6,028 nt of DNA from Candidatus Bipolaricaulota bacterium (GCA_020350845.1 CP070725.1:232841-238868); one strand, 5' to 3'; shown: positions 1-5,564, numbered from the stretch's first letter. Made by a program: numbers and translations. Notes: a model not told the origin generated them from the sequence alone.

Positions 1-133
1 CACCTCTCGAGGCAGCAGGTGTCGACGTTTGATGGCATCTTCTGGGGCGGGTGGTGTCCGCAGATGTTCGGGTTGGCCACACCGCGCAACCGCGGTATGG
101 TGCATACACAAACCGAGGGAGTTCGACGACGCC
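1..133. other. Window edge with no supportable gene
   Basis: I see no convincing gene in this stretch. In plus frame 3 the window opens inside a reading frame (P-L-E-A-A-G-V-D-V) that stops with TGA at 30-32, so it could be the last codons of a rightward gene, but nine residues are too few to identify. The other frames stay open only because they run into the GC-rich tRNA genes. The one structure is the hairpin at 77-100, listed separately. Confidence 0.4.
77..100 (-). terminator. Hairpin downstream of the tRNA-Arg gene, possible terminator
   Basis: Read on the minus strand, CCATACCGCG and CGCGGTGTGG form a 10-bp stem with a GUUG tetraloop. The only imperfection is a G·U wobble, which becomes an A·C mismatch on the plus strand, so the structure favours the leftward RNA. 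It begins 33 bases after the CCA end of tRNA-Arg, where the leftward tRNA transcript should finish. No U-tract follows, so it could instead be a processing boundary. Confidence 0.4.
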
Positions 134-210
134 TGGTACGCCCGAGAGGATTCGAACCTCCGACCTTCGCATCCGGAGTGCGACGCTCTGATCCACTGAG
201 CTACGGGCGC
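134..210 (-). tRNA. tRNA-Arg (anticodon CCG)
   Basis: This 77-nt tRNA decodes the arginine codon CGG. Read on the minus strand it has acceptor GCGCCCG, D-arm GCTC/GAGC, anticodon stem TCGCA/TGCGA around loop CTCCGGA (anticodon CCG), a T-arm with loop TTCGAAT, and an encoded CCA at 136-134. Two G·U wobbles are visible: the terminal acceptor pair G1·U72 and the first T-stem pair. It lies only 7 bases downstream of tRNA-Ser(GCU), with no room for a promoter, so the two are almost certainly one transcript and this tRNA needs 5' processing. Confidence 0.96.
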
Positions 211-217
211 ACGGTTC

Positions 218-249
218 TGGCGGAGGGGGCGGGATTCGAACCCGCGGAG
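218..249 (-). repeat. 32-bp direct repeat, copy 1 (3' end of tRNA-Ser GCU)
   Basis: Positions 218-249 are identical to 382-413. The shared segment is the T-arm, acceptor 3' strand and CCA of the two tRNA-Ser genes. It is explained by common serine identity and recent relatedness of the two genes, and needs no mobile element. It could allow recombination that deletes one tRNA-Ser. Confidence 0.9.
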
Positions 250-310
250 GAGCTATGCACCCCTCGACGGTTTAGCAAACCGTTGTCTTGGACCTCTTGA
301 CTACCCCTCC
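218..310 (-). tRNA. tRNA-Ser (anticodon GCU)
   Basis: This 93-nt class II tRNA decodes serine codons AGC and AGU. On the minus strand it starts GGAGGGG, has anticodon stem ACGGT/ACCGT around loop TTGCTAA (anticodon GCT), and a long variable arm with a stem of about 6 bp (GAGGGG/CTCCTC) typical of tRNA-Ser. It ends with a T-arm containing TTCGAAT, an acceptor CCCCTCC, a discriminator G and an encoded CCA. A strong sigma70-like promoter lies immediately upstream, with its -10 box only 9 bases from the mature 5' end. tRNA-Arg(CCG) follows after 7 bases. Confidence 0.97.
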
Positions 311-319
311 GGCGGGGCG

Positions 320-349
320 ATTCTACCGTAGCGGAGCGAACCTCGTCAA
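320..349 (-). promoter_or_regulatory. Sigma70-like promoter of the tRNA-Ser(GCU)/tRNA-Arg unit
   Basis: On the minus strand, TTGACG (349-344) and TAGAAT (325-320) are separated by 18 bases. This is the best -35/-10 pair in the window. The nine bases between the -10 box and the tRNA, CGCCCCGCC, are all G or C. A GC-rich discriminator is a known feature of stable-RNA promoters under stringent control. Usual start-site spacing puts +1 about 0-3 bases before the mature tRNA 5' end at 310. Confidence 0.75.
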
Positions 350-356
350 TCCCCGG

Positions 357-376
357 CGTCCCAATGATGCGGGACG
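357..376 (-). terminator. Hairpin after tRNA-Ser(UGA), possible terminator
   Basis: CGTCCC and GGGACG form a perfect 6-bp stem with an 8-base loop, beginning 5 bases after the CCA end of tRNA-Ser(UGA). On the minus strand a G·U pair can extend it. It lies between that tRNA and the -35 box of the next tRNA promoter, as expected for a terminator that isolates the two units. No U-tract follows, so termination is inferred from position and structure only. Confidence 0.35.
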
Positions 377-381
377 AGATG

Positions 382-413
382 TGGCGGAGGGGGCGGGATT
401 CGAACCCGCGGAG
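382..413 (-). repeat. 32-bp direct repeat, copy 2 (3' end of tRNA-Ser UGA)
   Basis: Identical to 218-249. It covers the T-arm, acceptor 3' strand and CCA of tRNA-Ser(UGA). The repeat was weighed as a pair of attachment sites, but the DNA between the copies holds only a tRNA body and a promoter, so shared tRNA ancestry is the better explanation. Confidence 0.9.
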
Positions 414-469
414 CCTTGTGGCTCGCCGGTTTTCAAGACCGGTGGTTTCGTCCGCTCGCCCACCCCTCC
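382..469 (-). tRNA. tRNA-Ser (anticodon UGA)
   Basis: This 88-nt class II tRNA decodes serine UCN codons, chiefly UCA. On the minus strand it starts GGAGGGG, has anticodon stem CCGGT/ACCGG around loop CTTGAAA (anticodon TGA), a variable-arm stem AGCC/GGCT, a T-arm with TTCGAAT, discriminator G and an encoded CCA. Its 3' 32 bases are identical to those of tRNA-Ser(GCU). It lies just downstream of mnmA. A perfect TATAAT ends six bases before its 5' end, so transcription may start at or next to the mature first base. Confidence 0.97.
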
Positions 470-475
470 GGCGGG

Positions 476-481
476 ATTATA
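476..481 (-). promoter_or_regulatory. -10 box (TATAAT) of tRNA-Ser(UGA)
   Basis: A perfect TATAAT is followed on the minus strand by CCCGCC and then the tRNA. Only six bases separate the box from tRNA base 1, so a start at the usual spacing would give no 5' leader or one of a base or two. The -35 position, which falls inside the end of mnmA, is weak (TCAGCG at 17-base spacing). Read-through from mnmA could add to expression. Confidence 0.6.
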
Positions 482-489
482 CGAGTGCT

Positions 490-1548
490 CTACCCATCCG
501 CTGACGTCGCCTCAGCGATCGTACCCCCGCCGAGGAGGCGGTCGCCGTCATAGAGCACGGCGAGCTGGCCGGGGGTGACCGCTCGCAACGGATGCCCGAA
601 GTGCAGCAAGTAGCATCGCTCCTCCAGCCGCGAGTACGCCGCCGGCTCGGGAGCACTGCGATACCGGATCTTGACCTCGATCCACGCCCCCTCCTCGGGC
701 CCGGTACCGTCGAGGAAGCTCGCATCGTCCGCCGTCAGCCCGTCGCTGAGGAGATCCTCCTCCTGACCCACGATCAACGCGTTTCGCTCCGCGTCGAGCG
801 CGATTACGTAGAGGGGGTGCGAAGAGGAAATCCCGAGACCGCGTCGCTGCCCGATCGTGTAGCGTGGGAGTCCCTCGTGGGTCCCGACTCGCCTGCCTTC
901 CCGATCGAGGATCGGACCCGTGCGAAGGTCCTCGGGATCGAAGAGGTAGTCCGTGCTCCCCTCGCAGGCGAAGCAGAGGTCCTGACTCTCAGGAAGATCC
1001 GCTGCGTGAAGCCCTTCCGCACGGGCGATCGCGAACACCGCATCCTTGGTCATCTCGCCCACGGGGAAGAGAAGGCGCGACAGATCGGATCCCTGCAACC
1101 CGTAGAGGAAGTAGCTCTGGTCCTTCTCGTCGTCACATCCACGATGAAGCTCGCAGCGGCCGTGCGCTCCTGCCGCGATTCGCACGTGGTGTCCAGTAGC
1201 CACGTAGTCGAAGCCCTCATGGGCAGCGATCTCGAGAGCGAGCCCGAAGCGCAACGAGCGGTTGCAGCGACCACACGGGTTCGGGGTCTTGCCGCGGCGG
1301 TAGCGGGCGAGGTACTCCGAGATGACCAGTGCATAGAACCGGTCCCCCGCATCGAGTACGCGGTGGGGAATCCCAAGCTGTGAGGCGGCGATGGTGGCAT
1401 CGTCGATCGAACAGCACCGGTTTCTCGTGCCGATGTCGGGAGCGCCGGGGAAGTCCCAGAACCAGAAGGTGACTCCCTCGACCTCGTGCCCTGCTCTCAG
1501 GAGCAACAGCGCGGCAACGGTGCTGTCGACGCCGCCACTCATGCACAC
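490..1548 (-). CDS. mnmA: tRNA-specific 2-thiouridylase MnmA
   Basis: MnmA activates U34 of tRNA Lys, Glu and Gln with ATP and inserts sulfur to make 2-thiouridine, part of the mnm5s2U wobble modification in the cytoplasm. Visible signatures are the ATP-pyrophosphatase P-loop SGGVDST (residues 4-10), CCSIDD (45-50), TPNPCGRCNRSLRFG (88-102) and SQDLCF (188-193). From the E. coli enzyme I infer C95 and C192 as the catalytic cysteine pair. The length of 352 residues is near the usual 360. The start is uncertain: GTG at 1548 is the first standard start in frame, has no clear SD, and leaves only two residues before MSGGVDST. The frame stays open upstream only to the cupin TAG, 18 bases earlier. 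The gene appears coupled to the cupin and ends with TAG. Confidence 0.93.
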   Translation of the reverse strand: MCMSGGVDSTVAALLLLRAGHEVEGVTFWFWDFPGAPDIGTRNRCCSIDDATIAASQLGIPHRVLDAGDRFYALVISEYLARYRRGKTPNPCGRCNRSLRFGLALEIAAHEGFDYVATGHHVRIAAGAHGRCELHRGCDDEKDQSYFLYGLQGSDLSRLLFPVGEMTKDAVFAIARAEGLHAADLPESQDLCFACEGSTDYLFDPEDLRTGPILDREGRRVGTHEGLPRYTIGQRRGLGISSSHPLYVIALDAERNALIVGQEEDLLSDGLTADDASFLDGTGPEEGAWIEVKIRYRSAPEPAAYSRLEERCYLLHFGHPLRAVTPGQLAVLYDGDRLLGGGTIAEATSADG

Positions 1549-1566
1549 CAGGGTTCGCGGAGACGT

Positions 1567-1920
1567 CTAGCCCTCCCCTTCCGTGGGGACGATGCACAGG
1601 AACTCCAGGGGCTCCGAGCCGACGGTCATGAAGCGATGCACTTCGTCCGGGGCGACAAAAGCCGCGTCACCCGGGGTCAGTGGGAGTTCGCCCTCTTCCG
1701 TGACGATCTTCCCGCGGCCGTTGAGCACGAACACCTCATGCTCCCACGGATGGCTGTGGTATGGCGTCGCGCCGTTCTCGCCGAGCGTGAACTGACGCAT
1801 GACGAAGTTCTCTGCGCCCTGCTCCGCCCCGACGAGGACACGCTTGGCGACGTGATGGATCGTCTCTCCGTCGTGCAGATCGACGGCCGGGACCGACTCC
1901 CGATGGTGGACGTGGGCCAT
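1567..1920 (-). CDS. Small cupin-domain protein
   Basis: This 117-residue, single-domain cupin is probably a metal-binding beta-barrel protein of the cytoplasm. Motif 1 is seen as GATPYHSHPWEHEVFVLNG (50-68), with H55, H57 and H61 or E62 as likely metal ligands. Motif 2 is PGDAAFVAPDEVH (83-95), with H95 as a further ligand. The substrate cannot be told from sequence: such small cupins include isomerases, dioxygenases and sugar- or effector-binding proteins. The start is secure, because AAGGAG at 1930-1925 lies four bases before ATG. Its ATG is 16 bases downstream of the phosphatase stop, and its TAG is 18 bases ahead of the mnmA GTG, so all three are probably co-transcribed. Confidence 0.88.
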   Translation of the reverse strand: MAHVHHRESVPAVDLHDGETIHHVAKRVLVGAEQGAENFVMRQFTLGENGATPYHSHPWEHEVFVLNGRGKIVTEEGELPLTPGDAAFVAPDEVHRFMTVGSEPLEFLCIVPTEGEG

Positions 1921-1936
1921 GGTTCTCCTTTCGACG

Positions 1937-3193
1937 CTAGATCGTGGCGACGAGCAGCGGGACGAGCATCTCCTCGGGCGTCAGCCCCCCGTGCATCCCT
2001 CGCAGGCGGACCGCGTCGGGGTACTCGTGGTAGAGCGCGCCACTGCCGGTCGAGACGAGGGTCAGCTCCCCGATTCGCTCGCGATAGCGATCGTTGCCCG
2101 TCGGTCCGAATAGCCCCTCGTCGAGGGCAACGTCGGAGCGGAGGGAAGCGATCCCGCTTCCGTCGAGGCCGTGGAGGGACTCCTACGCATCGGCGAGCCG
2201 CCCCTCGGGGAGATGGAGGTACGTCGCCCTCGGCTCGCCGACGGGTGGGATGCGGAGTGCTCGATGCAGCGTCGGAAGCGACGACATGTCAACGTAATCG
2301 GACGGCGTCATGTCCGTCATCCCGTGATCGGAGCTGATCAGCAGCAGGGTCTCTCCGCCGTCCTGTACGGCCAGCTGCTGCCGTAGACAGGCGTCAAGGG
2401 CACGCAGCTCTGCGGTCAGGCGCTCGTCGGAGGGGCCGTAGGCGTGGGCGACCGCATCGAGCGAACCCCAGTAGAGCGTGATCATTTGCTTGTCGGGCGC
2501 GGCGAACAGTTCCCTCGCGCTGACGAGGAGGTCCGAGAACGTCGACGCCGCATGGATCTTCGTGACCCCACGGTAAAGCAGGCGCGACAGCCCACTCCCC
2601 GCGATGTACCGCGGTAGGACGACATGGCAGCGCACGCCCCGCGGCTCGAGGCGCTGATAGACGGTCTCTGCCTCGAGGAAGCGGTCACTGTCCAGCCCCA
2701 TCTCGAACGCTGCCTCCGGGCGCGGGTTCCCGTGCAGCGAGAAGCGCACCATGTTCGTTACCGCACCGGTCTCGCGGAGGTAGAGGCGGTAGCCGAGGAG
2801 GCCGTGTTCGCACGGCGTGACACCGGTGGACAGCGTCGCGAGCGCGCTTGCGGTCGTGGACGGGAAGACCGAGGTCAGCGGAACGAGCTTCCCACGACGG
2901 GCAAGCTTCGCAAGGTAGAGATCCGGCACTTCGTCCATGGCGGCGCGGAGCCTCAAGAAGCCCAACCCGTCGAGGATCAGGAGGACGACACGCCGGACTG
3001 GACCGCTCCCGACGGCGGACCACGCCTGCGCGATCTCCTCGGGGAGATCGCAGGCCTCCCCGAAGGCGGCCTCAAGGAGCCGTGGAACGGCGACGATCGA
3101 TGCCCCCCCGTAGTCCGGTGCGACGGCTGATTCGCTCTCCAGTGCGGGGAGGCTCGTCCTGCGAAATCGCTCCACGATGTGCTCGCTGTCCAT
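1937..3193 (-). pseudogene. Alkaline-phosphatase-superfamily phosphodiesterase/pyrophosphatase, interrupted by in-frame TAG
   Basis: This gene encodes a two-metal phosphohydrolase of the nucleotide pyrophosphatase/phosphodiesterase branch, most likely cytoplasmic since no signal peptide is seen. From ATG at 3193, the expected ligands and nucleophile appear in order: D75 (LILDG), T113 or T114 (FPSTTAS), D246 and H250 (LDAVAH), and D289-H290 (SSDHG). Codon 337 is TAG (2185-2183). The same frame continues for 81 sense codons, through LDEGLFGP and MHGGLTPEEMLVPLL, to a second TAG at 1939-1937. H401 of MHGG is the expected last metal ligand, so a product ending at residue 336 should lack an intact active site. 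A recent nonsense mutation, a sequence error and amber readthrough are all possible. No SD precedes the ATG; instead TATAAT lies nine bases upstream. Confidence 0.82.
2183..2185 (-). other. In-frame amber codon inside the phosphatase gene
   Basis: The codons around it read GAT GCG TAG GAG TCC. One substitution from GAG, CAG, AAG or TGG would create it. It lies in a linker between the SSDHG motif and the C-terminal MHGG segment, away from recognised catalytic residues, so a special amino acid such as pyrrolysine is not suggested by position. Confidence 0.8.
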
Positions 3194-3202
3194 GGCGGCG
3201 GG

Positions 3203-3208
3203 ATTATA
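3203..3208 (-). promoter_or_regulatory. -10 box (TATAAT) immediately before the phosphatase ATG
   Basis: A perfect TATAAT is followed by CCCGCCGCC and then ATG. The -35 position at 17-base spacing (TGCCCT) is weak. A start at normal spacing leaves a leader of only about 0-3 bases, consistent with the absence of any SD. The box lies in the 44-base gap after the dehydrogenase stop, so the phosphatase, cupin and mnmA can be expressed apart from the upstream genes. Confidence 0.6.
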
Positions 3209-3237
3209 GGTGGCTTCGGTCGGGGAGGGCACGGCGG

Positions 3238-4392
3238 TCAGCCGTCGGTGACGGTGTGCTCGATCTTCAGGCCGCGCGCGCGGAGGGATTTGACGCACGG
3301 GTCGGGGGGAACGACGAGCTCCTGCGGCTGCGCTCCGGGGGTGTCAATGTCCCCGGTCGCGAGGCGATAGGCGACTTCGGCAGCCGGGAAGCCGGTGCAG
3401 CGCATCATCGCTGTCAGGCCAGTCCCGGGATCGGCGCGGTCCACCAGCTCGTAGCGCGCGACCCGTGCCCGACCGCCTGCGCTCCCTCGTGCTTCCACAC
3501 GTACGAGGACGACGTCTGGCTCCGCGAAGTCCAGATGCTCCATGAGGAGGCTCATCGTCAACGCTCGCGGGACGACCTCGCCCTCCTCTAGCGTGTGTGG
3601 GGCCTCATCGAAGAACCCGAGATCGAGGAGCGCCTTGGCGATTCGCGCGTGTCCCGGGTAGCGGATCGTCTTGTAGTCGAGCGCGGTGACCCTGCCGGCG
3701 AGCGTCTGCGCCAGCGTGGAGCTCCCGCCGGACGTGTGGAACGCCTCGAGCGCGGGGTAGTCGGGGGGGAACGCGATCGGCTCGACTTCGGTGAGCGGCG
3801 GGACCTCCACCGGAGCACCCTCCCGAAGCACGAGGCACGGCTCAGCGTACTCGTTGATCAGGCCGTGGGGAGAGAAGACGATCTGGTAGTCGAGTGGCGG
3901 ATGCGGCGTCTGCGGAAGTCCCCCGACCCGAAGGCGCAGCTCATCGACATGGTCGAGGGCGGCAACGGCGCCGGCGGCGAGGATGTTCGTCAGCCCCGGC
4001 GCGAGTCCGCAATCGGGGACGATCGTGACCCGCGCATCGCGCGCCTCGGCATCCAACGCGAACTCCGACTCCACGACTGCACGGTTGCCGCCGAGATCGC
4101 AGAAGTGGGTCCCCGAAGCAACAGCGCAGCGAGCCAGCTCGGCATTCAGGAAGTACGGCGCGGCGCTGACGGCGGTGACGCAATCCGTCATCGCCTCCTG
4201 GACCGCACGTGGGGCGGTGGCATCGAGCTGATAGGGGATCACCCTCTTGGAGCGAATGCGTTCGGCACCCGCCTCAGCACGGGCAACGTCGCGGTCGGCG
4301 AGACGCACCTCGTCGATCTCCGGCCGACCGGCGAGATCATAGGCAACTGCTGTGCCCATCATACCTGCTCCCAGGACGAGCACCCTCGTCAT
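3238..4392 (-). CDS. Saccharopine dehydrogenase family protein, lysine 6-dehydrogenase-like
   Basis: This 384-residue NAD(P)-dependent enzyme has an N-terminal Rossmann domain: GAGMMG at 8-13, with D33 and D35 (LADRD) at the end of the second strand, favouring NAD over NADP. A saccharopine-dehydrogenase-type catalytic domain follows, with PDCGLAPGLTNILA (126-139), EAFHTSGGSSTLA (216-228) and LDYKTIRYPGHA (238-249). From memory, length and motifs fit Geobacillus L-lysine 6-dehydrogenase, which oxidises lysine to allysine and ammonia, better than fungal saccharopine enzymes. Related family members act on carboxynorspermidine or other substrates, so the reaction is inferred. AAGGAGG (4407-4401) lies eight bases before ATG. 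The gene follows the secreted-protein gene after 29 bases, is probably co-transcribed with it, and ends with TGA. Confidence 0.87.
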   Translation of the reverse strand: MTRVLVLGAGMMGTAVAYDLAGRPEIDEVRLADRDVARAEAGAERIRSKRVIPYQLDATAPRAVQEAMTDCVTAVSAAPYFLNAELARCAVASGTHFCDLGGNRAVVESEFALDAEARDARVTIVPDCGLAPGLTNILAAGAVAALDHVDELRLRVGGLPQTPHPPLDYQIVFSPHGLINEYAEPCLVLREGAPVEVPPLTEVEPIAFPPDYPALEAFHTSGGSSTLAQTLAGRVTALDYKTIRYPGHARIAKALLDLGFFDEAPHTLEEGEVVPRALTMSLLMEHLDFAEPDVVLVRVEARGSAGGRARVARYELVDRADPGTGLTAMMRCTGFPAAEVAYRLATGDIDTPGAQPQELVVPPDPCVKSLRARGLKIEHTVTDG

Positions 4393-4421
4393 CACGAACC
4401 CCTCCTTCCCACGATGATCGG

Positions 4422-5150
4422 CTACAGCGAGTCGAACCCCTCGTCGACACCCTCGGGCACCGGCTCTTCGCCGTCTTGCGCTTCTCCCTCCAGCAGAAGG
4501 AGCAACTCGGTCGCCATCTCCTCTGGCCAATCCTCGACGGACCACGGGAGATGCGGCCAGGGATCGGCGTCCGACTCGTTGCCCTCCGCGGGCACGACCG
4601 TCGCCTCTTCGAAGTGGAAGGTGTACTCGCCGGCGTAGACCATGGCGTACGGGTCGTCCGGAGGAGCAGGTACGAAGCCTCCCGAGGCATCCCCGGAGAC
4701 CGTGCCGACGAGATGCATCTCGGCCGACGGCGTCGTGACGATCAGGTAGAAGTGCCCCGTTCCTTCTCCCGCCGCCGCCGCGGTGATCTCCACGTCCTTG
4801 CTCTCCACCGAAAGCCCGCCGCGCACGGAGAGCGGTTCTCCGTCCTCGAAAGCGCCTTCGGCGACGAGCGTCGACCAGATGGTCGCCTCGAGCGTCCCCG
4901 AGTCTCCCTCTCCGTCGCCATGCGCCGTGCCCGACGCCTCGAACGAGATCGGCTCGCCCTCGATCAGGAGCGTGCCCACTACGTGGAGCTCCGCCTCGAA
5001 CGTGATCGTCAGCAGGCTGCCGTAGAAGTGGACGGCAACACTCCCTGCGCCCGTTCCTTGAGCATCGAGTACCGACGATGCATTCCCCCGCGCGGCAACG
5101 GGGATCAGTGCGACGATTACCAGAAGAAGACCCAGTCTGCGGATCCTCAC
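4422..5150 (-). CDS. Secreted, highly acidic beta-rich protein of unknown function
   Basis: I do not recognise this 242-residue protein. It begins with a signal peptide: RIRR, then a hydrophobic run LGLLLVIVALIPVA (6-19), and a likely cleavage near GNA-SS (23-26). The start is GTG at 5150, chosen because AAGGAGG (5165-5159) lies eight bases upstream, the spacing seen at the next gene; upstream ATGs would bury that site. The mature part has about 43 Asp/Glu but one Lys and one Arg, and no Cys. It looks duplicated: HFY...AELHVVGT (41-60) recurs as HFY...AEMHLVGT (133-150), about 90 residues apart, suggesting repeated beta units. A tail with PWPHLPWSVEDWP (197-209) and a leucine run (216-220) closes it. 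It is probably exported and co-transcribed with the dehydrogenase. Confidence 0.8.
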   Translation of the reverse strand: MRIRRLGLLLVIVALIPVAARGNASSVLDAQGTGAGSVAVHFYGSLLTITFEAELHVVGTLLIEGEPISFEASGTAHGDGEGDSGTLEATIWSTLVAEGAFEDGEPLSVRGGLSVESKDVEITAAAAGEGTGHFYLIVTTPSAEMHLVGTVSGDASGGFVPAPPDDPYAMVYAGEYTFHFEEATVVPAEGNESDADPWPHLPWSVEDWPEEMATELLLLLEGEAQDGEEPVPEGVDEGFDSL

Positions 5151-5183
5151 CGTGTGTGCCTCCTTCATCCGGACCATCACCCA

Positions 5184-5212
5184 ACGATACCCCGCGCCGC
5201 GGGAGGAGGCCA
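5184..5212 (-). promoter_or_regulatory. Weak candidate promoter for the secreted-protein gene
   Basis: On the minus strand TGGCCT (5212-5207) and TATCGT (5189-5184) are 17 bases apart, matching the consensus at three and four of six positions. A start near 5177 would give a leader of about 27 bases that includes the SD. The match is modest and the spacer is very GC-rich, so transcription from the upstream regulator gene remains possible. Confidence 0.22.
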
Positions 5213-5244
5213 CAGCCCTCTGCCGCCGGCACCCGCAAGAGGAA

Positions 5245-5276
5245 GCGGACCCCGGAAGCGCATCCTCGAGGTCCGC
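5245..5276 (-). terminator. Possible terminator after the ribbon-helix-helix gene
   Basis: GCGGACC and GGTCCGC form a perfect 7-bp stem around an 18-base loop, starting 15 bases after the TAG of the regulator gene. On the minus strand the stem is followed by the pyrimidine-rich TTCCTCTT. This would separate the regulator from the secreted-protein gene. The large loop and lack of a pure U-run keep confidence low. Confidence 0.38.
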
Positions 5277-5291
5277 ATCAAGGCGCTCGGA

Positions 5292-5462
5292 CTACTTCTT
5301 CTCCTCGCGGTTGAGATACTGCAGGATGGCATCCACGACGAGGTAGTTGATCGAACGGTCGCGCTTCTCGCCGAGCTTGATCAGCCGCTCCACGGGGCGC
5401 TCGTCCATCTTCCTCTGGGGAATGTAGATCGAGAGCTTGTCGAGAATCTCCTTCTTGGCCAT
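5292..5462 (-). CDS. Small ribbon-helix-helix (CopG/Arc-like) DNA-binding protein
   Basis: This 56-residue protein looks like a ribbon-helix-helix dimer: a short strand DKLSIYIP (8-15), then two helices, roughly ERPVERLIKLGEKR (21-34) and SINYLVVDAILQYLNREE (37-54), with RS(I/V)N-like residues at the turn. In this fold the strands pair into a ribbon that reads the DNA major groove. Likely roles are autoregulation, control of the divergent amidohydrolase, or the antitoxin of a pair, although no toxin ORF lies next to it. ATG at 5462 is preferred to longer forms because a purine-rich AAGGGGGG (5477-5470) lies seven bases upstream and the fold begins at once. It is the first leftward gene and ends with TAG. 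Confidence 0.82.
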   Translation of the reverse strand: MAKKEILDKLSIYIPQRKMDERPVERLIKLGEKRDRSINYLVVDAILQYLNREEKK

Positions 5463-5535
5463 AGGTGCACCCCCCTTCACAGTCGCGCCTGAATCATGAC
5501 GTAGTGTGTGGTTCGATGAAGCCATTCTCACTCTC

Positions 5536-5564
5536 AGGATAGCCTCCGGAAAAAGGGGGAGCAA
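5536..5564 (-). promoter_or_regulatory. Candidate promoter of the ribbon-helix-helix gene
   Basis: On the minus strand TTGCTC (5564-5559) and TATCCT (5541-5536) are exactly 17 bases apart, matching consensus at three and four of six positions. A start near 5529 would give a leader of about 67 bases. The promoter overlaps the ribosome-binding region of the possible rightward small ORF at 5564. Confidence 0.4.

Noticed and set aside
218..413. tRNA-Ser 32-bp direct repeats as attachment sites of an integrated element
   Set aside because: The DNA between the copies contains only the body of tRNA-Ser(GCU), its promoter and a hairpin, with no integrase or cargo; shared tRNA ancestry explains the repeat.
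592..1383. Plus-strand open frame of 263 codons
   Set aside because: It is antisense to mnmA, whose motifs are unmistakable.
2183..2185. Pyrrolysine or genome-wide amber recoding at the phosphatase TAG
   Set aside because: TAG is the normal terminator of five genes here, the codon lies outside the active-site motifs, and no pyl genes are in the window; nonsense mutation or sequence error is simpler, though not proven.
3595..4638. Plus-strand open frame of 347 codons
   Set aside because: It is antisense to the dehydrogenase, which has clear Rossmann and saccharopine-dehydrogenase motifs; no motif or SD supports the plus frame.
4393..5238. N-terminal extension of the dehydrogenase frame to 666 codons
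   Set aside because: The upstream part is Arg/Gly-rich and overlaps the secreted-protein gene in another frame; ATG at 4392 has a strong SD and starts directly with the Rossmann fold.
4209..5492. Long plus-strand open frame of 427 codons
   Set aside because: It lies antisense to the secreted-protein, dehydrogenase and regulator genes, is Arg/Pro-rich without any recognisable domain, and arises from GC-rich codon bias on the opposite strand.
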